From Bacilli bacterium (lineage in GTDB: Bacteria > Bacillota_I > Bacilli_A > JAJDGJ01): DNA of 35,562 nucleotides. The position numbers and the translations under genes were made by a program. The notes under the pieces are model-generated. The model made no database searches. It was not told the origin of the DNA and saw only the letters and a list, made by a program, of their open reading frames with translations. Location: NCBI GenBank assembly GCA_031272545.1, contig JAISTP010000055.1, positions 1 to 35,562 on the forward strand, given 5' to 3'. Below are positions 32,876 through 35,562 of the stretch, piece after piece. Position 1 is the stretch's first letter. Every line of letters starts with the position of its first letter.

Positions 32876-33513
32876 TTGAATTAAAAAATATAAGTAAGAT
32901 ATATAAAGGTAGAAATATTTTAAATAATATAAGTTTTAAATTTAAAGATAAAGGATGTATTGGTATTGTTGGGCCAAATGGATGTGGTAAATCAGTACTT
33001 CTTAATTGTATATGTGGGTTTATTAAACCTAATAGTGGCGAAGTAATAATTGATAATAAAATAATAGGGAAAGATATTGATTATATAATAAATGCTGGTA
33101 TCATTGTCAATTCTCCTAATATGGTACCTCATTTAAGCATTGAAGATAATTTACAATTAATCAGTAAAATCTTAAATTTAAAAGAAACTAATAATAGAAT
33201 TAATATCTTACTTAAATATTTTGAATTAGAAGAAGATAAATATACTTTATTTGATAATTGTAGTCAAGGAATGAAACAAAAAACAAGATTAATTCAAGCA
33301 TTAATGGAACCATCAAAGTATTTAATCTTAGATGAACCAACAGTTGCTTTAGATCATCATATGATAAAAAAATTAAGAGATTTATTATTAGAATTAAAAA
33401 AAGATAAATTAATTATTATTACTTCACATAATGATCAAGATATTAAATTATTATGTGATGAAATATATGAATTTAGAGATGGAAGAATTGAAAAATATGA
33501 AGAGATTAATTAA
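32872..33513 (+). CDS. ABC transporter ATP-binding protein of the peptide operon
   Basis: A 213-residue nucleotide-binding subunit. Walker A is GPNGCGKS (34-41), the signature is CSQGMKQKTRL (130-140; usually LSGGM or LSGGQ), Walker B is LILDEPTVALD (151-161) and the H-loop is TSHND (His186). The closest type is the small ATPases of ABC-2 and bacteriocin immunity exporters. The GTG start overlaps the upstream stop (GTGA), with AAAGAGG before it. It presumably powers the two preceding membrane proteins. Confidence 0.93.
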   Translation: MIELKNISKIYKGRNILNNISFKFKDKGCIGIVGPNGCGKSVLLNCICGFIKPNSGEVIIDNKIIGKDIDYIINAGIIVNSPNMVPHLSIEDNLQLISKILNLKETNNRINILLKYFELEEDKYTLFDNCSQGMKQKTRLIQALMEPSKYLILDEPTVALDHHMIKKLRDLLLELKKDKLIIITSHNDQDIKLLCDEIYEFRDGRIEKYEEIN

Positions 33514-34027
33514 TAAAAATACTTATATGATAATTTTACTATTAATTATATTCATACTTATTAATGGTTGTAGTACTGGCTATTATGATTATGCTATTTA
33601 TGATTTAGATAATAAAGATAAAAATAATTATTTACTTAAGAATTATCAATATTTAGATATATGTAAAAAAGAATATAAAGATTCTGAACAAATAGGTGAT
33701 GGTTATTTTCGCTGTTTTAATAATAATATAAAAATTGAAATAAAAGCTTATGAAAATAATACTGGATTATTTGATATTAATTTAATTTTTAATAATGAAG
33801 TTAATATAGAAGATGTTCTTAATGAATTAAATAAAATATATCAAAGTAATAATTTAAAAAAGATGAGTTTAAATCAATTAAATGAATTAATTAATGATGA
33901 GAAAATAAGAAAATTTAATAATATACAAATTACTTCAAAATATGATGATATTCATAATGAAAATTTAATTGTTATAACTGGCTATAAGGTTGATGATAAA
34001 GATAATTATATTAAAGATATTAAATAA
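33497..34027 (+). CDS. Lipoprotein, first of a tandem paralogous pair
   Basis: A 176-residue protein with a lipoprotein signal: MKRLINKNTYMIILLLIIF, then LINGC, lipid-anchored at Cys25. I chose the ATG at 33497, with GGAAG upstream, overlapping the ATPase by 17 bp; the longer frame from 33431 reads through the ATPase gene. The mature part contains LLKNYQYLDICK, a second Cys (FRCFNN), and LNELNKIYQSNNLKKM, all shared with the next gene. No known family recognised. An extracytoplasmic immunity or substrate-binding role in the peptide system is a plausible inference. Confidence 0.82.
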   Translation: MKRLINKNTYMIILLLIIFILINGCSTGYYDYAIYDLDNKDKNNYLLKNYQYLDICKKEYKDSEQIGDGYFRCFNNNIKIEIKAYENNTGLFDINLIFNNEVNIEDVLNELNKIYQSNNLKKMSLNQLNELINDEKIRKFNNIQITSKYDDIHNENLIVITGYKVDDKDNYIKDIK

Positions 34028-34054
34028 TATAGTATTTAGAAAAGAGGTAATAAT

Positions 34055-34573
34055 ATGAAACTAAAAAACATAAACACAATATTGTTCCTATTACTTGTAT
34101 CAATATTATTTGTAGGGTGTCAAACAAATAAATTTAAAGAGTATGAACCTTTTACTAGCGAAATAAGTAAGAATGATTTTATTTTAAAAAATTATCAATA
34201 TTTAGATGAATGCAAAAATTACCAAGATTATGCTTTAGTAGGTAATGGTATGTATCATTGTAAAAATAATAATATTAACATTGAAATGAATGCTTATGAT
34301 AATAATATTGGTCTACATTTAATAGATTTAACATATGATAGTAACGTAAATAATAAAACAATTCTAAATGAAATTAATAAAATATATAAGAGTAATAATT
34401 TAAAAGCAATGAATGAAAAACAACTTAATGAATTATATAAAGATGGGCATAAAAGAATATTTAATGAAATGGAAATATATTATAGTTATGATAAAGATAT
34501 TAAACAAAATGTTATATCAATAACAGGTTATAAAGTAAGTAATATTTATCTAGAAAGCAAATATATAAACTAA
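34055..34573 (+). CDS. Lipoprotein, second of a tandem paralogous pair
   Basis: A 172-residue protein with signal MKLKNINTILFLLLVSILF and lipobox FVGC (Cys22). It is clearly homologous to its neighbour: ILKNYQYLDECK, GNGMYHCKNNNINIEMNAYDNN, INKIYKSNNLKAMNEKQLNEL and ISITGYKV align over nearly the whole length. AGAGG precedes the ATG and a terminator follows. The pair arose by duplication and has diverged. Last gene of the peptide operon; function not known. Confidence 0.85.
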   Translation: MKLKNINTILFLLLVSILFVGCQTNKFKEYEPFTSEISKNDFILKNYQYLDECKNYQDYALVGNGMYHCKNNNINIEMNAYDNNIGLHLIDLTYDSNVNNKTILNEINKIYKSNNLKAMNEKQLNELYKDGHKRIFNEMEIYYSYDKDIKQNVISITGYKVSNIYLESKYIN

Positions 34574-34595
34574 TAATAATAGTTTTTTCATAATT

Positions 34596-34632
34596 AAAAA
34601 CAATAATCATATAATAATGGTTATTGTTTTTT
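34596..34632 (+). terminator. Terminator of the peptide operon
   Basis: A 15-bp stem with one G-U pair (AAAAACAATAATCAT with ATGGTTATTGTTTTT) and a run of T, 22 nt after the last lipoprotein stop. Confidence 0.85.
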
Positions 34633-34681
34633 ATATAAAATTTACTATTTTTATATTATAATAGTAGGGAAATGAGTTGAT

Positions 34682-35562
34682 ATGATGAATAAAAAACAAA
34701 GTGATTCTAATAAAGCTATCTATGCTGCATTACTTGCTAATTTAGGTGTTGCTTTAATGAAGTATATTGTAGCTTTCTTTTCAAGATCAAGTTCAATGTT
34801 TTCAGAAGCAATTCATTCAACTAGTGATACTTTGAATCAAATATTATTACTTATTGGTAAAAGAAAAGCAAAAGAAAAATCTAATGAAAAACATCCTTTT
34901 GGATATGCTCGTAATCGTTATATTTATTCAGCTTTAGTTGCCATTTTATTATTCTTTGTTGGTGGTATTTTCGCTATATATGAATCTACTCATAAAATAG
35001 AACATGTATTAAGTAGTACTAATCATATTATTGAAACTAATGCTTTATTAATAGCAGGAGTTATTTTAATAGCAAGTATTTGTTTGGAAGGATTTAGTTT
35101 AAGAACAGCTTTAAAAGAAGTAAAACATTTAAATCATAAAAATGAAAAAACAATTCATTTTTTTAAAAGGACAAAGAATAGTGAAATAGTTGTTGTGGCT
35201 GTTGAAGATAGCACAGCTTTATTAGGATTATTTCTGGCTTTAATAGGAGTTAGTCTTACTTTACTTACTCATAATCCTATATATGATGCTTTTGGTGGAT
35301 TAAGTATTGGGCTGTTACTAATTATAGCTTCTATTATCTTAGGAATAAGAATGAAATCTTTAATTATTGGTGAATCTTTATCAGATGAAGAGCTAACAAT
35401 AATTAAAACTATTATTCAAAATAATCCCTATGTATTACATGTTATTGATATAAAAAGTATTCATATCGGTCCTGAAGATGTGTTATTAGGAATTAAGATT
35501 GATTATGATGATGATAAAGAATTTAATCATAGTGGTGAAACTAATAAAATAGAAAAAGAAAT
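34682..35562 (+). CDS. Cation diffusion facilitator (CDF) family transporter (partial, C-terminus cut by window edge)
   Basis: About 293 codons of a CDF proton-coupled metal exporter (Zn, Mn or Fe). Helix 2 shows EAIHSTSDTLNQ, a His-x3-Asp metal site, and the fifth helix shows VVAVEDSTALLGLFLALIG, the usual Glu/Asp pair region. KHPFGYARNRYIYS is the conserved loop after helix 2. The C-terminal cytosolic domain has begun (SLSDEELTIIKTIIQ ... IHIGPEDVLLGIKI). The start could be the ATG at 34682 or 34685. A TATAAT lies at 34657-34662. The start of a new transcription unit after the terminator is likely. Confidence 0.9.
   Translation, partial: MMNKKQSDSNKAIYAALLANLGVALMKYIVAFFSRSSSMFSEAIHSTSDTLNQILLLIGKRKAKEKSNEKHPFGYARNRYIYSALVAILLFFVGGIFAIYESTHKIEHVLSSTNHIIETNALLIAGVILIASICLEGFSLRTALKEVKHLNHKNEKTIHFFKRTKNSEIVVVAVEDSTALLGLFLALIGVSLTLLTHNPIYDAFGGLSIGLLLIIASIILGIRMKSLIIGESLSDEELTIIKTIIQNNPYVLHVIDIKSIHIGPEDVLLGIKIDYDDDKEFNHSGETNKIEKE

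Noticed and set aside
1-35562. Mycoplasma-type genetic code (TGA as Trp)
   Set aside because: All genes are full length with TGA as stop, the large membrane protein ends at TGA at 32873-32875, and Trp is encoded by TGG.

Overview
This window is very AT-rich and uses the standard bacterial code: TGA acts as a stop and Trp is TGG. It carries the chromosomal replication origin of a low-GC Firmicutes-type bacterium. The evidence is the Bacillus-like order dnaA-dnaN-yaaA-recF-gyrB-gyrA, a T-box leader on serS, an LPxTG surface protein, strong GGAGG ribosome binding sites and an MEP-pathway gene (ispF). An uncultured Bacilli/Erysipelotrichia/RF39-like gut lineage fits well, but the species cannot be fixed from sequence alone. 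oriC lies at about 24.24-24.62 kb. Nearly all genes to its left are on the minus strand and nearly all to its right on the plus strand, so genes are co-oriented with replication. The one clear exception is an orphan regulator at 29.45-30.11 kb.

From left to right, 1-4.7 kb is a glycolytic operon, gapA-pgk-(small exported Lys/Cys-rich protein)-tpiA-gpmI, with gpmI cut by the window edge. At 5.1-8.4 kb are a reverse rubrerythrin with a dyad operator over its promoter and a repeat-rich LPKTG surface protein. At 8.8-13.2 kb are an HxlR-like regulator and a tightly packed operon: ispF, rhomboid protease, flavodoxin-like protein, gltX, rqcP and a TetR regulator. At 13.3-14.9 kb is serS with a complete T-box leader and consensus promoter. 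Two exact parS sites lie here, one inside the T-box leader and one inside serS codons. At 14.95-15.7 kb is a short family-2 glycosyltransferase.

From 15.7 to 24.2 kb is the replication block gyrA, gyrB, recF, yaaA, dnaN and dnaA. DnaA boxes lie on both sides of dnaA, giving a bipartite origin with an AT-rich unwinding region before dnaN. To the right are mfd, a ZIP-family metal transporter, and a toxin-antitoxin pair that combines an AbrB/MazE-like antitoxin with a RelE/ParE-like toxin.

The most distinctive accessory region is 29.45-34.6 kb. A divergently transcribed orphan OmpR-like regulator faces an operon encoding a small secreted peptide that resembles lactococcin-972-type bacteriocins. 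The operon continues with two polytopic membrane proteins, an ABC ATPase and two tandem paralogous lipoproteins. Between regulator and operon lies a large symmetric operator with four GACAAA-type half-sites at 11-bp phasing, just upstream of an extended -10 promoter. This looks like a regulated peptide/bacteriocin production and self-protection system. The window ends inside a cation diffusion facilitator gene.
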